DNA of 64,000 nt from Zasmidium citrigriseum (GCA_002786025.1 NHNW01000026.1:372001-436000), one strand, 5' to 3'. Counted from the first letter of the stretch, positions 1-11,168 are shown. Notes: generated from the sequence alone by a model not told the origin. Numbers and translations: made by a program.

Positions 1-467
1 GAGACACGTGAGTTCGTTGGGAAATGGCAAATGGTCTCAAACCTAGCGTTCGGTGCGAAAGGTTCCTTCTGCGCGCAATATACCGGCTTCATCCTTGGAA
101 GCCTTGTCGAAGATCCTTCTCTTCTTCTTCAAACTTCACCTGAGGCCTTGCAAATACCCAATTTGCAAGAAGTAATAGAAAATTGTCCTCGACTTGCCAA
201 GGGAGCCAAGTTATGCCCAGACTCGTCTCTCTTTCTTTTCTATCTCTACCCAATCGCTGCACTCCGAAAGCCTAGGATTGTAAGCCGGGACACATCGAAA
301 TGCGGTATCGCACGAGGCCAGTGGGCCTGGCTAGAAGACTTCGCGAAGAGGCTGTCTCTGCTAATCATGCAGGTGTAGCACCCTATATCTATCGCAGTTC
401 TTGCTCGCGTGGTCTCCTTGGATCTGTCGCTGGCTGAGGAACCCGAAACATCCACACACCTACCACC
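1..467. other. Left edge, no supported gene; upstream of purine permease
   Basis: Only a short open frame of about 115 codons is present, with no recognisable domain, and it is opposed by another frame of similar size. I read this as the 5' flank of the permease that follows. The permease start has a good fungal context (ACCACCATGG). Confidence 0.5.
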
Positions 468-2344
468 ATGGGTTTCAACGACTGGGTGCACCGCATGAAC
501 GCCTCTGTGGCCAAGAGCCCGGTTGGCCGCTACTTCAGGTTGCAGGGGAGTGGACATGTGAGTGAATGTTCACGAAGACTGGATAGCACGATCTGACAAT
601 ATGGCTACAGCACAAAGAGCGCAAAGGGACCTACTTCTTCACGGAAATTCGCGCTGGTCTGGCCACGTTCTTCGCCATGGCGTACATCATTTCGGTCAAC
701 TCCAACATCGTCAGCCAGTCTGGAGGAACCTGCGTCTGCCCGCCAGACTCTCCCGATCTTTGCGATTCCAACCCTGAGTACATGCTCTGCGTTCAGGAAA
801 TCAACCGCGATCTCGTCACTGCCACCGCTGCCATCTCCGCTCTTACCAGCTTCTGTATGGGTCTTTTCGCCAACATGCCTATTGGTCTTGCCCCTGGAAT
901 GGGACTGAACGCCTACTTCGCCTACAACGTTGTTGGATATCACGGCTCTGGAACTATCCCTTACCAAGTGGCTCTTACTGCTGTATTCATTGAGGGCTTC
1001 GTCTTCGTTGGACTGACTTTGCTCGGATTGCGACAATGGTTGGCCAGGGCGATCCCACATTCCATCAAGCTGGCAACTGGAGTCGGCATTGGATTGTACC
1101 TTACTCTGATCGGCTTGACCTACAGCGCAGGTATTGGCCTCGTCACTGGTGCATCGTCGACACCACTCGAGCTTGCTGGTTGTGTTCAATCCGCTATGGA
1201 TGAGACCGGTGTCTGCCCTACTTCTGCAAAGATGCGAAATCCGACTCTTTGGATCGGCATCTTCTGCGGCGGAGTTTTCACCGTCTTCCTCATGCTCTTC
1301 CGATTCAAAGGTGCCATTATCGCCGGTATCCTCCTCGTTAGCATTATTTCCTGGCCCCGTGGAACCGATGTCACCTACTTCCCATACACCGAGCTCGGCG
1401 ACTCGCTGTTCGACTTCTTCAAGCAAGTCGTGACTTTCCGTCCGATCAAGAACGTTCTTGTGGCACAAGATTGGAGCGTTGGAGAGCATGGCGGTCAATT
1501 TGCTGTGGCCTTCATTACGTTCTTGTACGTTGACATTCTGGATTGCACTGGTACTCTGTACTCCATGGCTCAGTTCTGCGGCGCCATCGATGAGAAGACT
1601 CAGGACTTTGAGGGCTCCGCCGTTGCATATCTGGTCGATGCTTTTGGTATCAGCATTGGATCACTTCTCGGCTGCCCTCCTGTCACTGCGTACATCGAAT
1701 CCGGTGCTGGTATTTCTGAGGGCGGAGGCACTGGTCTTACAGCCATGACGACAGGCCTGGCTTTCTTCATCAGCGTCTTCTTCGCCCCAATCTTTGCATC
1801 GATCCCGCCCTGGGCGACCGGCTGCACGCTTGTCATTGTTGGTGCACTCATGGCTAAGGCAGCTGCTGACATCAATTGGCGATACCTCGGCGACGCCGTT
1901 CCAGCTTTCCTCACTGTAAGTCACAAAGCCCCATGACTTCAAATTCTCTTACTAACCCGTTCCAAGATCGCCATCATGCCCTTCACCTACTCCATCGCCT
2001 ACGGTCTTATCGCAGGCATATGCTCCTACATCGTCCTCAACACCGGTGTTTGGATCGTCGAAAAGATCTCCGGAGAGCGCATCAAGCCCAAGGACAAGGA
2101 GTACAAAGAATTCTGGACGTACAAGCTCCCAGGTGGTGTTTTCCCACCGTGGCTCAAGCGTGCTGCCAAGGGCAAGAAGGACTTTTGGCGAGAGGATGAT
2201 GGCGAGACCGGGATGGTACCCGGGAGGACTATCGATGGTGCTGAGCCGAAGGGTGGTGCGCAGACAGAGGTTGGTGAGGTTGGGCATGCGAGGAGTAGTG
2301 CTTCGTCTGGCGACGAGGGGGTTAATGCGCCGAATAAGGCTTGA
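468..2344 (+). CDS. azgA: AzgA-type purine (adenine/guanine/hypoxanthine) permease
   Basis: Spliced model of three exons: 468-557, 611-1915 and 1967-2344, giving 590 residues. Introns 558-610 and 1916-1966 have GTGAGT/CAG and GTAAGT/AAG ends and keep frame. The AzgA family (NCS2/NAT superfamily, proton-coupled purine uptake at the plasma membrane) is recognised from an N-terminal block with HKERKGTYFFTEIRAG, then AGLATFFAMAYIISVNSNI and PIGLAPGMGLNAYFAY. Multiple hydrophobic segments follow, with VDILDCTGTLY and GISEGGGTGLTAM in the second half. The family is usually about 580 residues, so this copy is full length. The hydrophilic C-terminal tail (from about residue 520) is rich in Lys, Glu and Gly. 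It lies next to the left edge and no functional partner is visible. Substrate range within purines cannot be read from sequence. Confidence 0.93.
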
Positions 2345-3313
2345 TTGTATGATTCATGAAATATTGATAATGTACCTTGACTGTTTATCGCTTGATCGCC
2401 CTCTCTGAAAACCAGACCATCTATGTTTGCGTACGTTCGATATTGTTCCAGTGCTGGAGACAACTCCTCCCAACCAAGCGGCCAGTCCTGGAAAATTTCG
2501 ATGCACCGACGATCTATGCCGAAATCAATGAATGCAATCGAACGTGATGTCCTCTCTGTTCGTCAAATGCGATAGGGTCGTTCCAGTGGACATCAATGAC
2601 GCTCAGACAATCGAAAATTCACATCGTCAACGCTTTTCTCCAAACACCAAAAATCCAAACATGGAACCATATCGTAGGTTAACAATCGATCTGTTGCTCT
2701 GGTTGAGCGTCTTGGAAGCCTGTGGACCAAAGCCAGTGGCCCTCAGCGCAAAAGAGCAAAAATTTCGTGCTAAGACGATTTTCGTTCGCTGTCGACTTGT
2801 TAATACTCGAGTCCACTTGATATCGATTTCTGGAGCTAACTCACGATACCGGGAGTCGAACCCGGCTCTACCCGGTGAAAGCGGGTGATGCTAGCCGATA
2901 CACCATATCCGAAGAGCTATTAGAAGCAAGAAGCTGGTTGGCTGATTGTGGAGGAAGAAAATTTCATTAGCAATATGATAGCCGCAAATTTGCCCCGGGC
3001 CGGGGTTAACCAGCAAGCGGTAACGGCTCTGATGCTTAAAACACTCTGTGGTTTCATGCACAAGGTCGAAAGAACATATGGGAACGATTTTCGATATGGA
3101 CGTTGAGCAAAATTTTTGGGAGTGAACGCAGTGAAAGTGTGTCTCAGTAGGTGGTGGCAGAGAGTCTCTGAAGTTGCAAACGATCGAACACTGCAGCAAA
3201 GAAAGCAAACAAACGATAGGGTACCTGCATTGTAAGCTGCATCGATGATTTTTGGATACCTAACGTTTTACAGTGGCTGTAACTTCTCTAACGGTCTCCA
3301 ACAGCTCAGGACG
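2345..3313. other. Intergenic region holding only the tRNA
   Basis: Apart from the tRNA-Glu at 2841-2912, I see no coding potential between the permease and the convergent MFS gene. Open frames here are short, lack domains and one runs through the tRNA. Confidence 0.5.
2841..2912 (-). tRNA. tRNA-Glu (anticodon UUC), possibly a pseudogene
   Basis: On the minus strand a 72-nt cloverleaf can be drawn. The anticodon stem ACCCG/CGGGT is perfect and the loop CTTTCAC carries anticodon TTC. The T arm CCGGG-TTCGACT-CCCGG is perfect and contains the B box. The D arm GTGT...GCAT has the GU-tolerant form seen in eukaryotic tRNA-Glu. The acceptor stem is poor: TCGGATA against TATCGTG pairs only at positions 4-7, with a wobble at 1-72 and mismatches at 2-71 and 3-70. 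No run of four or more T follows closely on the transcribed strand. It may be a decayed copy, or a tRNA needing editing or tolerating mismatches. Confidence 0.72.
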
Positions 3314-4853
3314 CTAGGCAATTGTTCCTTTCTTTGTTCCTATCGCCCTCAACTTCGCTTCCCTAAACCAAAGTCCCACCATCAAAGGCACCGCAAAAAC
3401 AATCCAAAGCACCGCCAACAACGTCGTTCCCCATCCATAACCCAAAGCCTTATACAACTGAGGTGCAAACAGTGGAAAAGAGAACCCAAACAAATTGCTC
3501 AGCATCCTCGCCGCAGCATTCGCACTGGCAGCATTCTCCCGAAACTCATCGAGTAGGTATGCAAGAATCGCTTGAGCGGTCAGAAAGCCTCCAACCGTGA
3601 AGATGACAGAGCCAATGTCCACCATGATCCAATGAGTGCCTGCTTGCGCAGACCATCCAGCCCAGAAGAGACCGATGGGACAGATCACGACGCCGAGAGC
3701 GAGGAGTGGGATGCGGTATGCAGGGACTGGGTCTTGATTCGGGTAGCGAGCTTTCATACGGCGATAGACGATGTCGAGGAGTTGGCCGCCACCTTGAGCT
3801 GCGAAAAATGCACCGAGAGCAATGGCGATGTAGTGCAGGGAGGATATCGTCGGGGTTTGGTGATATGAGTCGAGGAAGAGAGTGGCGTAGACGGAGAGCC
3901 AGAGAACGTAGATGCCGAATTCGAGACCCATGAGGAAGGAGAGAATGAGAATTATCGGCCGGTGGATGAGCAGGCGAAGAGGGACGGCCAGAGCGGTCCG
4001 GGCTCGAGTAAATAGTTCTGGATAGGCGCTCAGGAAGGGTTCTCGTTTGTGCCCAGCCTCCCTGCGTTGATGGCGTCGTAGCAAGACCGGCAAGTAGCTT
4101 TCACGGATGACGAGGAATCCAAGGAGGAGAACGCCTGCACCGAAAATGCTCAAGACCCAGAATAGCCAAGGCCAGCTGACTTTCTGACTGACCACGCCGC
4201 CCACGATAGGTCCCAAAGCTGGGCCGAGATATGGAAAGACGGTCGCCAGCGCGAGAGATTTGCCGCGATTCTCCTTCGTGAACATGTCGGCTACGATCGG
4301 TCCACTCAGCTACGACCATCATCAGTACTCTTTCGGCACACCAAAATCTCTCATTGTCACTCACCGTTGTTCCACAACTCGCCCCAGCCCCAGCGAGAAA
4401 CCTGCCCACCACCATGACACCCTTACTCTTCCCCACCGGACACATCGCATTCCAAAAAGCATACCACACGAAGCATGCCACCCATACTGGCTTCCGTCCA
4501 AACATCTCGCTCGCCGGTCCAATCAAGAAAGGTCCAAACGCAAGACCGAGAAGGTAGATGGAGAAAGAGACTTGAACTTCCGTGGCGCCCATGTGAAGGT
4601 CTCGGCCGATGGTAGGTAGGGCCGCGGCCATCATTGAAGCGGACATGAGAGTGACGAGCTGGCCGAGGGAGACGATGAGGGCGATTGCGACTTTGCGGGA
4701 GAGCGGCCAGTCGTAGGGATTCGTGAAGGGCGATATCTCCGAAGGGGATGCTTCGGAGGCGACATGATTCTCTTCGTCATGGATGGTCGAAGAAATAGGA
4801 GTCGCAAGAGCAGGCTCATCAATGAAGATCTCCGCGTTCTTTTCCGTAGGCAT
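3314..4853 (-). CDS. MFS transporter, drug:H+ antiporter (DHA1) type
   Basis: Two exons, 4853-4365 and 4309-3314, give 494 residues. The intron 4310-4364 has GTGAGT and CGTAG ends and a phase-0 junction (CGTT then LSGPIVADMF). The protein begins with a hydrophilic tail of about 50 residues and the NPYDWPLSRK segment typical of fungal DHA1 carriers. The loop 2-3 motif GPASEMFGRKPVW follows, then the motif C-like PYLGPALGPIVGG. About 12 hydrophobic segments can be counted. The family exports small hydrophobic compounds at the plasma membrane; the substrate is unknown. It lies beside the sulfotransferase-like gene on the same strand, but no biosynthetic cluster surrounds them, so a cluster role is not supported. 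Confidence 0.88.
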
Positions 4854-5666
4854 GGCCGCAAATGCAATCGGTGAAATTGTTCTCAGACGGTCAAAGGCTC
4901 GATCAGATAACAGGCCGCCTTATATGTCCTCATCGCTACGGCACTCGCATCGGCTTCAACGGGTGCCTTGTCCGAGATCACATGGTTTCAGAAGACAAAC
5001 GAAACGAAAGAGGGACAGTCGCGGTTTTATGAGCGGCCATTCCACAGTATCGAACGATCTCGCGGCCGAAACGGAATTCGACCACAGCTCTCGTCTGGCG
5101 TTGCGGAATTCGAGAATCCTTCGTCGGCCGACTGAAGTTATACCGCACGGTCCGTAGAATGTGCTCTTGCTGCAGAATCAAGAAATATTTGCGAGGAAGC
5201 GAATGTCCTCGAAAGTAAAGATAGGATTACGTCGGGTTTCTTGGCTCGGGCCGTGATGTTCAATGGGGATGTTTTAAGGAGATTCTCGGCCCCTGGCCGC
5301 AACGGAAGTTCGTAGTAGATGTATGTCGTGACTTCGAAAGTAGCTGGTAAATAGATATACAAGATTGCACACCAGCCGTTGTCGTCCTGAGTGCACGTGG
5401 AAAAGCCGAACCTCAGTTCACATAGCGGTTGAAAATCTTAGATGTTGTGGCTTCCTTTCGGATCTTCTCGGTTGAGTGACCCTTTGAGCAGTAGCCCTGG
5501 CTCTGACGCCCTGCATTGAAACATAGGAGAATTCCAGTGGTCGTCCAAGAAGGGTTTCGCAAGGCATCCTACTCTGACCTCACTTGAGATCGCTGGAGAA
5601 GGGCTTCGTTTGCGGAGAGGGGGCTGCTGAATAGCTATTTTCGTGCTGGCGGTGTCCATCGACTCC
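4854..5666. other. Intergenic, no supported gene
   Basis: About 0.8 kb between the MFS start and the sulfotransferase stop, both minus strand. Open frames are under 125 codons, overlap on opposite strands and show no domain. Part of this should be the MFS promoter. Confidence 0.45.
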
Positions 5667-6692
5667 CTACGCACTCTTGGCCCTCGTAAGGTAACTCCTC
5701 ATTGCCTCGAACATCCGCTGAAACGGCCACAGTCCGGTCTTGGCCATCCTCCAGGCCAATACCATGACCAACACCGGTGCGGTGAACATCGTGATCTTCC
5801 AGAATACCCGATCAAGAATCTTGAGCAAGAGGGCAACCCTCTGCGTCTCCATGTACTTCGTCTCGTTCACATGCGGGAAAGGCTCTTTCGGGGTAGGTAT
5901 ACCAAGAAATTTGCAGATTGGGTCCCATCCATCTCCCATCTTATACTCTAGAAGCCGATCCGGTTGGTCCTTGAGAAGTCTCCGCACGGTCTTGAAGTGC
6001 TCGCGGTACACTGGTCTGGCATTTGCTCGGATCTGTTCTCGATCATTTGATCCGTAGCACATCTTCGTCATACGATGCGTCATCTTTGAGATCCTTCCCA
6101 GCCAGTCGTAATCGATCGCTGCAAATACTTTGGATTGGGGCTTGCCGTAGTTCTTGATCAACGTTTCGTCCATACTCTTAAACCATGCATCCTCGTCTCT
6201 CTCCCAAAGAATGACCTTCGCTTCCGGGTAGGCCGTGATGAGCTCTTCCGCGAAATCCAGACAAGGCTTGTCTGCGACAGCAGAAACGTGTCCGAGAAGG
6301 CCATCCCAGAACTTGCGATCCAGTTTCGCTTTGTTGCCCGAGGTTTTGAGATCCACGGCTTCCACCCACATGTCCGCATCACGAATGCTGGTCAGGATCC
6401 GATAGAAGTGGTAGCACGGCATGTCGAGCATCTCAAGCGCTTTGGACATAGAGGCTGTACCGGTTCGCGAGTAGCCCATAGCGAGCACTCGCATCGGCAT
6501 TTGACGAGTGCATTTATGGCGATCGATGTGTTGATCCGGAGCGAAGAGCACCGGATGAGCATCTTGTACGGACTTTGGCACGAAGCAAGGCATCTTGTCT
6601 GTCGTCTCTGCTTTTCGATGTTGTTGGAGAAAGGATGTCGTTAAAGGATGGAAAAGCACCTCGGTCGCCGACGAAGGATCAATGAGCTTCAT
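5667..6692 (-). CDS. Sulfotransferase-family (P-loop) protein with C-terminal membrane segment
   Basis: Single exon, 341 residues from the first ATG. The diagnostic block is MRVLAMGYSRTGTASMSKAL near residue 70, matching the 5'-PSB/P-loop segment of the Sulfotransfer_4 family. DKPCLDFAEELITAYPEAKVILWERD follows in the usual position, and later RPVYREHFKTVRRLL. The C terminus has a hydrophobic stretch (about residues 295-315) then a basic tail, as in many fungal members. These proteins are common in Pezizomycotina and often carry wrong transferred names; catalytic activity and acceptor are unknown. A start at a later ATG (residue 34, or the MPMRVL methionine) is possible because the first 60 residues are poorly conserved-looking. 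Confidence 0.8.
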   Translation of the reverse strand: MKLIDPSSATEVLFHPLTTSFLQQHRKAETTDKMPCFVPKSVQDAHPVLFAPDQHIDRHKCTRQMPMRVLAMGYSRTGTASMSKALEMLDMPCYHFYRILTSIRDADMWVEAVDLKTSGNKAKLDRKFWDGLLGHVSAVADKPCLDFAEELITAYPEAKVILWERDEDAWFKSMDETLIKNYGKPQSKVFAAIDYDWLGRISKMTHRMTKMCYGSNDREQIRANARPVYREHFKTVRRLLKDQPDRLLEYKMGDGWDPICKFLGIPTPKEPFPHVNETKYMETQRVALLLKILDRVFWKITMFTAPVLVMVLAWRMAKTGLWPFQRMFEAMRSYLTRAKSA

Positions 6693-7510
6693 TTTAATGT
6701 TGAGTCCTTGGCATTGCTGTTTGTGAAGGAATGTCGCGAAGGATTGGGAGTGGTGCCGCTATAACCAGGATAGGAAGCCGTATAAACGCTGTATAGACTC
6801 ATTAGGCAGAGATCTGCCTGCGAGACTCGGTATCTTGTTTTGCCAAGGCCAGCCACTGGCGACGGATTCGGATATCCTTGCGAGTGGTATTTCATCAAAT
6901 GAACGAGGAAGACTGATGAGGTTGATGATGTCTTCCATATACTTGCGCGAAGACGCGGTTCCGGCTGGTGAGGATCCGGGTGCGTGTTTGCCGGTCCTCA
7001 GTTGGCTTCCCAGCCAATCCGCGCACTCCGCGGTGCAATGAATTAGCGCCAGACAAAGAAGTCAATTCATCAGCCTCACCCGAAGACTGAGATAAGAGTC
7101 CTCCACATGAGCCGACAGGTGGCTCGCCGCGGTGCTTGAACCAGCAGAAGGAAGTGATGAGGATCTGGCTTTCTCCTGCGACTTCATCTGGCGACTATAG
7201 ATTCCCGATCACTCATTAGGTCGAACAATATGTAGTCGTTGTTTTCGCCCTGGTCGGTCTCACATCCTGGAGCTGGAGAGACATTGTTCGCAATCACATG
7301 CTTCACCTTGATGACAGCAAGACTAGGCCGTGAAGATCCAGTCCTTCCTCCGGAACCCACACTGCTCGACAGCTGAGTCTGCTTGATGAGTCTTCCTACT
7401 CCGTACAACAGCGCCTTTGAATCGTCCTTTGGCTCCTTCAGGGCGCACATTGTTGACTTCATGATGAGTTTTGCAGATTTCGATGGCTCTGATCAGACTT
7501 TTTGAGCACT
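6693..7510. other. Intergenic, no supported gene
   Basis: Short opposing open frames only. A 92-codon minus-strand frame at 7184-7462 is the best of them but has no domain and no convincing splice link to the gene at 7511, so I left it out. Confidence 0.4.
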
Positions 7511-8734
7511 TCACCCGGGATTTATGTCCTTGTGCAACAGGGCGTGCGTATCTGCAGTCACCATGAGATCGGGCTTCTTCAAGAGATCATCATTTTTCCC
7601 GTCCAGCTCCGAGTACTGATTCCATCCCGGCAGTTCGGCTCGTTTATCATCTCCAGGGAGTTCTGCTCGCTCCAACGGGACATCACCTGGGACTTCAACA
7701 ATGTGATATTTCGCATCCTCGACATTTTCCAGCTCCGATGGATCATCATCTGCGGGAAGCTCATGCAGAGAACCCGAGTCTCGCTGGGGCACTTCATCTA
7801 GCTTTGTGACGACCATGACGAACTTTCGTTCTTGGCGATGCCGGTCCCGGTCTTCTTTCTTGAGATGCCAATGCGCTTCTCCGGAGATCAGTGAGCTCTG
7901 CTGATCGGGAGATCGCATAGCCTCTTCGCTGAGCTCCAGTCTGGCAACTAAGCCTCGTTCTTGAAAATAACCATCATTCCAAGTTTGCATAATGTCGCCC
8001 AGAGCGCCGGCAGACGCATCGTCTAGGCCGGTCTTGACTCTCTTCTCCTGAAGCCGCCGACTTTGGTTTCGGCCAATGTGCCACGGGTGCGGAAATATGG
8101 TGAAGGATAGAACGCCAGTCGCCCACGCATTTGCATTATCTCCAAAGCTCAGTTTGGTGGACTCAATGACTTGGGTGCTAAATACCTCCCACTTCGTAGG
8201 ATGTACTTGCATGTCGAAAAGAGCCGGATGGTAGGCAAAGCCAGAGCCCAGGCTGGCTCCTTTCGTATATACTCGAATAGATTGGCCATGACCAGGCAAA
8301 GCGCTGTTCGTAGAGTCTGTTGCTGTCGATTGGCTCCGGATTGACTTCGATGAAGATGCCGTCTGATGGCGGCTCGGACTGCTGGTAGTCGTATCTATGC
8401 TCGGTCGATTGTGCGAATTTGCCTGCTGCGACGTGAATTCTTTCTTGGCTTCCTCTGCCGTCAGTATCTTCGAATGATCCTTCCGCCGGGACGCAGCCAC
8501 GCCAGCGGCGAAAGTGGCGGCTTTGGCTAGAGGCATTCTCCCGAGAGAACCTTTGGCTGAGTGACGAGAAACACCAGTATGTGAAGACACTGCTGCCTTG
8601 GTCGCAAGCCCGCCTGCGTCATTGCAAAAAGCGATGCTTGGCCGTGGTCTTGGTGGAAGAGCTGAAAGAAAACCGAGACGATGTCGTCGTCGTACCAGGA
8701 TGCAGTCTGCACTCGGGATGGAAAGAACGCTCAA
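7511..8734 (-). CDS. Uncharacterised 407-residue protein
   Basis: One open frame of 407 codons. I do not recognise the family. The first 60 residues are rich in Arg, Ser and Ala with few acids, which could be a mitochondrial presequence. A Ser/Thr/Gln-rich low-complexity stretch covers roughly 100-140. The middle (about 150-330) looks folded, with aromatic patches such as YHPALFDMQVHPTKWEVF and FTIFPHPWHIGRNQSRR, then a charged HLKKEDRDRHRQERKF segment. The tail is acidic. The start lies 215 bp from the divergent small gene at 8950, so they may share a promoter. No regulator or partner can be named. Confidence 0.6.
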   Translation of the reverse strand: MSVLSIPSADCILVRRRHRLGFLSALPPRPRPSIAFCNDAGGLATKAAVSSHTGVSRHSAKGSLGRMPLAKAATFAAGVAASRRKDHSKILTAEEAKKEFTSQQANSHNRPSIDTTTSSPSRHQTASSSKSIRSQSTATDSTNSALPGHGQSIRVYTKGASLGSGFAYHPALFDMQVHPTKWEVFSTQVIESTKLSFGDNANAWATGVLSFTIFPHPWHIGRNQSRRLQEKRVKTGLDDASAGALGDIMQTWNDGYFQERGLVARLELSEEAMRSPDQQSSLISGEAHWHLKKEDRDRHRQERKFVMVVTKLDEVPQRDSGSLHELPADDDPSELENVEDAKYHIVEVPGDVPLERAELPGDDKRAELPGWNQYSELDGKNDDLLKKPDLMVTADTHALLHKDINPG

Positions 8735-8949
8735 CGTGGAACAGGGGCTATCCCAGCCACCTCAATTAACTCTCGCCTCTCTCCTTCTCCAACACCTTTC
8801 GGGCCATCATCTCTCTCCTGACCATGGACCATGACTCGTTTGCCTTTTGTCTGCTAAGCCAGCATATAAAAGAGAGAGCTGAAGCGTTGTCCCCCATCAT
8901 ACTTTCGTGATTCCGCACCTAGCGAGCGACAAAGATCCCCAGTCTCACA

Positions 8950-9588
8950 ATGCCTCCAACACGAACAGCAAGGCGTCGCGTTCGCACATACGGTCCTGGA
9001 TATCGTTCAGAGTTTGGCGAGCTGTTCTTCCAGCTAAAGCGATCTTATGCGGGTTTCTCGCGCCAAGTGAATATACGCGAAAGGAGCACGATGAGAGAGC
9101 TCGTCAACCAGCTTTTGGGTGGGACTGTCCACCATACATGCACGCCCCAATTCCAAGTCTCTGACTGGCTACAGACGACGTAGGGGGCGAAGACCCGGGA
9201 TCTCTCCCGGAAGGTCTTGAGTACGTCTTCCTTCTGAGGAAGCAAGAACTCGTTCCGTCTGATCACCCGATCACGATGGTGTTCGACGGTGGCGAGACCG
9301 TGTATGCCAAGGCAAGTCACGATGGTTCAGGCACGGTATCTGCCCTCCATGCTCATCCCATGACCAGGTGTTCAATGAGGACAACATCGAGTATGACTGG
9401 GACGGCAACATGACATGGTTTCCCAAGCCAGGCCGCAATGGACGTGAGTAGACGTTTCTCGAGAGCATGCTTCCGCAACGACGTTACTAAGGAAGAGGAC
9501 AGGCGCTCCTGATGCACCAATTTTGTACAATCGACCTGCTTGGGAACATCCACTGATTCGGCAACGATACATTGGACCCCAACGATGA
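8950..9588 (+). CDS. Small four-exon gene, unknown function (155 aa)
   Basis: No single long frame exists here, but four exons join cleanly: 8950-9118, 9175-9311, 9368-9443 and 9503-9588. Phases agree at all three junctions and the total is 156 codons with the stop. The second intron would use a GC donor (AAG|GCAAGT) with a CCAG acceptor; the others are GT-AG. The product starts MPPTRTARRRVRTYGPGYRS, which is strongly basic. It continues with GLEYVFLLRKQELVPSDHP and MVFDGGETVYAKVFNEDNIE, and ends basic at YIGPQR. I do not recognise the family. Four coherent short exons that stay open through otherwise broken sequence are the main support. It is divergent from the gene at 8734 and in tandem with the kinase-like gene at 9855. 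Confidence 0.6.
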
Positions 9589-9854
9589 AGCAACCTAGTT
9601 CTTGTGGTCGAGCGTGAAGGCAATGCGAGACTAGCACACGGCTGGTGCTCCTTCGAACAATGTACGATATCTGTGCAACTTATGGCCGCAAAGTATAATT
9701 TGCAGAATAAGGACTATCATAACACGAGGCGCCCACGCTATATACTCCGGAGCTGCGGGGCAGATCAAAGGATCTGACAGTTCTTCTAGCTTGCAACATT
9801 TCACGGTGAGTAAGGATTCGACTTCTAAAGCAAAAAGATCACAAAGACACAACG

Positions 9855-10883
9855 ATGCCGTCAGACTTCGTTATCCACGGAGGCTGCACCACTGCCGACA
9901 GTACATGGGTGCTTCTCATGCGTGGGACTACGCAATTCGACATCACCATCGACCACAGACGAATTGAAGGGACGAAGTTCGAGGCAGAATACAGACCGGT
10001 ACTCAAGGAATACAAGGAGCGCGAACAGAAAGACCCTCGATCATGTCTCAAGCCTCTCGACTTTGTCGGCCAGCACTGCTTGCCCACCCTGAAGGAGCTG
10101 GTTCCCAATCCTTGTGTAGAAGGACTGGCCGTGCAGGAATTTTTCCATTCGCCATTCTACAAACTCGAAATCGTGCCTACCAAGCAAACCGGAGGATGGC
10201 AGATCGCTGGAACAGACTCGTGCACATACAAGCCGGCGTTAAATCTTGTACTACTCCATGTGGACACTTTACCAGATGATTGCAGGTCTGTGCCTCGTTT
10301 CCATGCGAAAGAGATCATCGTCAACGCAGACGGCAGCGGCTCAATTTCAACCCTGCAAGGCAAAGTCACGATTCAATCAGGAGAAGCCATCTACTTTAAG
10401 CCACGAGAGGCAGCTCGCGAGAAGCAGTTTGATCGAGAACTTCGAATCTTACAGCGTATTCAGGACTTGCAACTCACCAAAAGCCATGCGAAGCTGCCAG
10501 CGCTCAAAGGCATCGTCACCGCAGGGGACAACAATGATCTCTGCGTCGGCCTTCTAATCGAGGTCATTGTGCCCGCTGCATTCGGATCAGATCTCTTAAG
10601 TCCTGGATGCTGGACGCAACACCACCTACACGACAAATGGGAGCACCAAGTCAGGGCTACGACGAGTGAGCTACATGCACACAATATCGTCTGGGGCGAC
10701 GTCAATGCTGGCAATGTCTTCATCGACGAGGCGAACGATGCGTGGATCATCGATTTTGGTGGAATGAATAATCCCGAATTCGTTGACGATGACAAGGCAG
10801 AGACCATGGAGGGCGACTGGCAGGGCATCGACAGACTCTTCGGGGAATGGCTCCCTAAGCGAAGAGCTGAGAGTGAGTTGTAA
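9855..10883 (+). CDS. Protein kinase-like (APH/RIO-type) protein
   Basis: Single exon, 342 residues. The C-terminal half has the kinase-like core: YFKPRE near residue 175 (candidate ATP lysine), REKQFDRELRIL (candidate helix C glutamate), then HNIVWGDVNAGNVFID (catalytic Asp and Asn, about residues 276-291) and WIIDFGG (metal-binding DFG). This layout resembles the orphan kinase-like proteins common in filamentous fungi. The N-terminal 150 residues have no recognisable domain. All key residues are present, so catalysis is possible, but the substrate is unknown. The end is uncertain: a GTAAGT site overlaps the stop (AGTT|GTAAGTATG), so splicing to a further exon cannot be excluded. Confidence 0.7.
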   Translation: MPSDFVIHGGCTTADSTWVLLMRGTTQFDITIDHRRIEGTKFEAEYRPVLKEYKEREQKDPRSCLKPLDFVGQHCLPTLKELVPNPCVEGLAVQEFFHSPFYKLEIVPTKQTGGWQIAGTDSCTYKPALNLVLLHVDTLPDDCRSVPRFHAKEIIVNADGSGSISTLQGKVTIQSGEAIYFKPREAAREKQFDRELRILQRIQDLQLTKSHAKLPALKGIVTAGDNNDLCVGLLIEVIVPAAFGSDLLSPGCWTQHHLHDKWEHQVRATTSELHAHNIVWGDVNAGNVFIDEANDAWIIDFGGMNNPEFVDDDKAETMEGDWQGIDRLFGEWLPKRRAESEL

Positions 10884-11168
10884 GTATGTTGTTGAGCGTA
10901 TTGACGCTACGCCCCGGCAGAGGACATTGTCGAGCACAGGGATGTGTGTGAAAAGCACAATGACTTTTTGGAGGCAAACCGAATCACTCGGCGTTAAAGC
11001 TCGAAGGAGCAATGATCTGCACCGGATCCAATGTGTCGAAGTGAGGGCTCCAAGCTGAACTCCAGCCCCAGCTGAAGACTTCACGACTTCTTCAATCTCA
11101 GCTCATCTATTGAGGTATCATTCCGGACACACGGCTTCGTATGTCTCAATCCGACTGGCGGCGCCCCT

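Noticed and set aside
605..1498. 297-codon minus-strand frame
   Set aside because: Exact antisense of the purine permease, rich in Ser/Glu/Asp with no domain; a shadow of codon bias.
7184..7514. Possible extra 3' exon of the 407-residue gene
   Set aside because: Joining it would need an intron of about 34 nt, too short for this genome's introns.
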